This document shows, one piece after another, positions 23,417 to 23,739 of a stretch of 23,739 bases of DNA (its first letter is position 1; each line of letters begins with the position of its first letter). The stretch covers positions 1 to 23,739 of the forward strand of contig JAEYVF010000061.1 in the NCBI GenBank assembly GCA_023432005.1. Direction: 5' to 3'. A program made the translations under genes and the position numbers. The DNA is from Actinomycetes bacterium (GTDB lineage: Bacteria; Actinomycetota; Actinomycetes; Actinomycetales; Microbacteriaceae). Under the pieces are notes generated by a model. It saw only the letters and a program-made list of their open reading frames with translations. It searched no databases and was not told where the DNA came from.

Positions 23417-23739
23417 TACTCTTCCTCTGTCTTGTCGGCAGCTGCCGCGTTGTCGGACGATCCGTCGGGACCCTCCGGGCTCTGGGAGCGCGCCTTGTTC
23501 GCCGCGCGCTTGGCGTTCTGCTCGGCCTTCGCATCCACCTTGCTCTTGAGCGGGGCGATGATCATGACCATGTTGCGACCGTCGATCGTGGGGGTGGACT
23601 CGACCGTGCCCCACTCCGCGACGTCCTCCGCGAAGCGCTGGAGAAGGCGGACGCCCTGCTCCGGACGGGACTGCTCGCGACCGCGGAACAGGATCATGGC
23701 CTTGACCTTGTCCCCGGCCTGGAGGAAGCCCTCCGCGCG
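23416..23739 (-). CDS. infC: Translation initiation factor IF-3, C-terminal part (partial)
   Basis: The frame is open to the right edge of the window, so the 5' end of the gene is missing; 107 codons plus stop are present. The visible part is the IF3 C-terminal domain: AGDKVKAMILFRGREQSRPEQGV, then LLQRFAEDVAEWGTVESTP and the conserved NMVMIIAPLK end. IF3 prevents premature 50S joining and checks start-codon fidelity on the 30S subunit. After the domain there is a ~42-residue tail, first Ala/Lys-rich, then acidic (ending DKTEEE), which is absent from E. coli IF3. Confidence 0.95.
   Translation of the reverse strand, partial: RAEGFLQAGDKVKAMILFRGREQSRPEQGVRLLQRFAEDVAEWGTVESTPTIDGRNMVMIIAPLKSKVDAKAEQNAKRAANKARSQSPEGPDGSSDNAAAADKTEEE

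Overview
The window is chromosomal DNA from a high-GC Gram-positive bacterium, most likely Actinobacteria of the family Microbacteriaceae. I infer this from about 70% GC, the 5' end of the 16S rRNA gene with its actinobacterial BoxA leader, a gluABCD-type glutamate transporter, and Microbacteriaceae-style small membrane proteins. The infC-rpmI-rplT-trmH / pheST / argCJBDF / argH / mpg / tyrS order is a typical actinobacterial housekeeping neighbourhood. I see no mobile element, CRISPR array, prophage or tRNA gene.

Layout from left to right. Positions 1-640 hold the start of a minus-strand rRNA operon with its leader and promoters, then a structured spacer after tyrS. tyrS (minus) and a DUF2207 membrane protein (plus) diverge from a 38-bp gap. 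A plus-strand SatD-like/membrane-protein pair (3930-5131) converges on, and overlaps, an alkyl-purine DNA glycosylase gene. That gene follows argH and a 56-aa membrane protein on the minus strand. A proline-rich membrane protein (plus) separates argH from argCJBDF (minus, 8158-13400). Next come a DUF2252 gene, pheT, pheS, the glutamate ABC transporter gluABCD, a TrmH-family rRNA/tRNA methyltransferase, and rplT-rpmI-infC, with infC cut by the right edge. All of these are on the minus strand.

The most interesting element is the 151-nt segment in front of argC. It contains an unannotated 27-codon ORF (13468-13551, minus) encoding a peptide with 8 arginines, six of them in the run RRVRRVRR. A -10 box lies exactly six bases before its ATG, so the ORF is probably translated from a leaderless mRNA. 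The RNA can form three competing helices: one closing the ORF on itself, one 14-bp hairpin, and one that pairs the argC start codon. Together these read as an arginine-responsive ribosome-stalling switch on the arginine biosynthesis operon. They resemble in principle the leaderless poly-cysteine ORFs known in mycobacteria. I know of no description of such an element for argC.

A second theme is leaderless expression. At least seven start codons, including that of the leader ORF, have a TANNNT box 6-8 bases upstream and no Shine-Dalgarno sequence. Inside operons, genes overlap by 1-4 bases, which suggests translational coupling.
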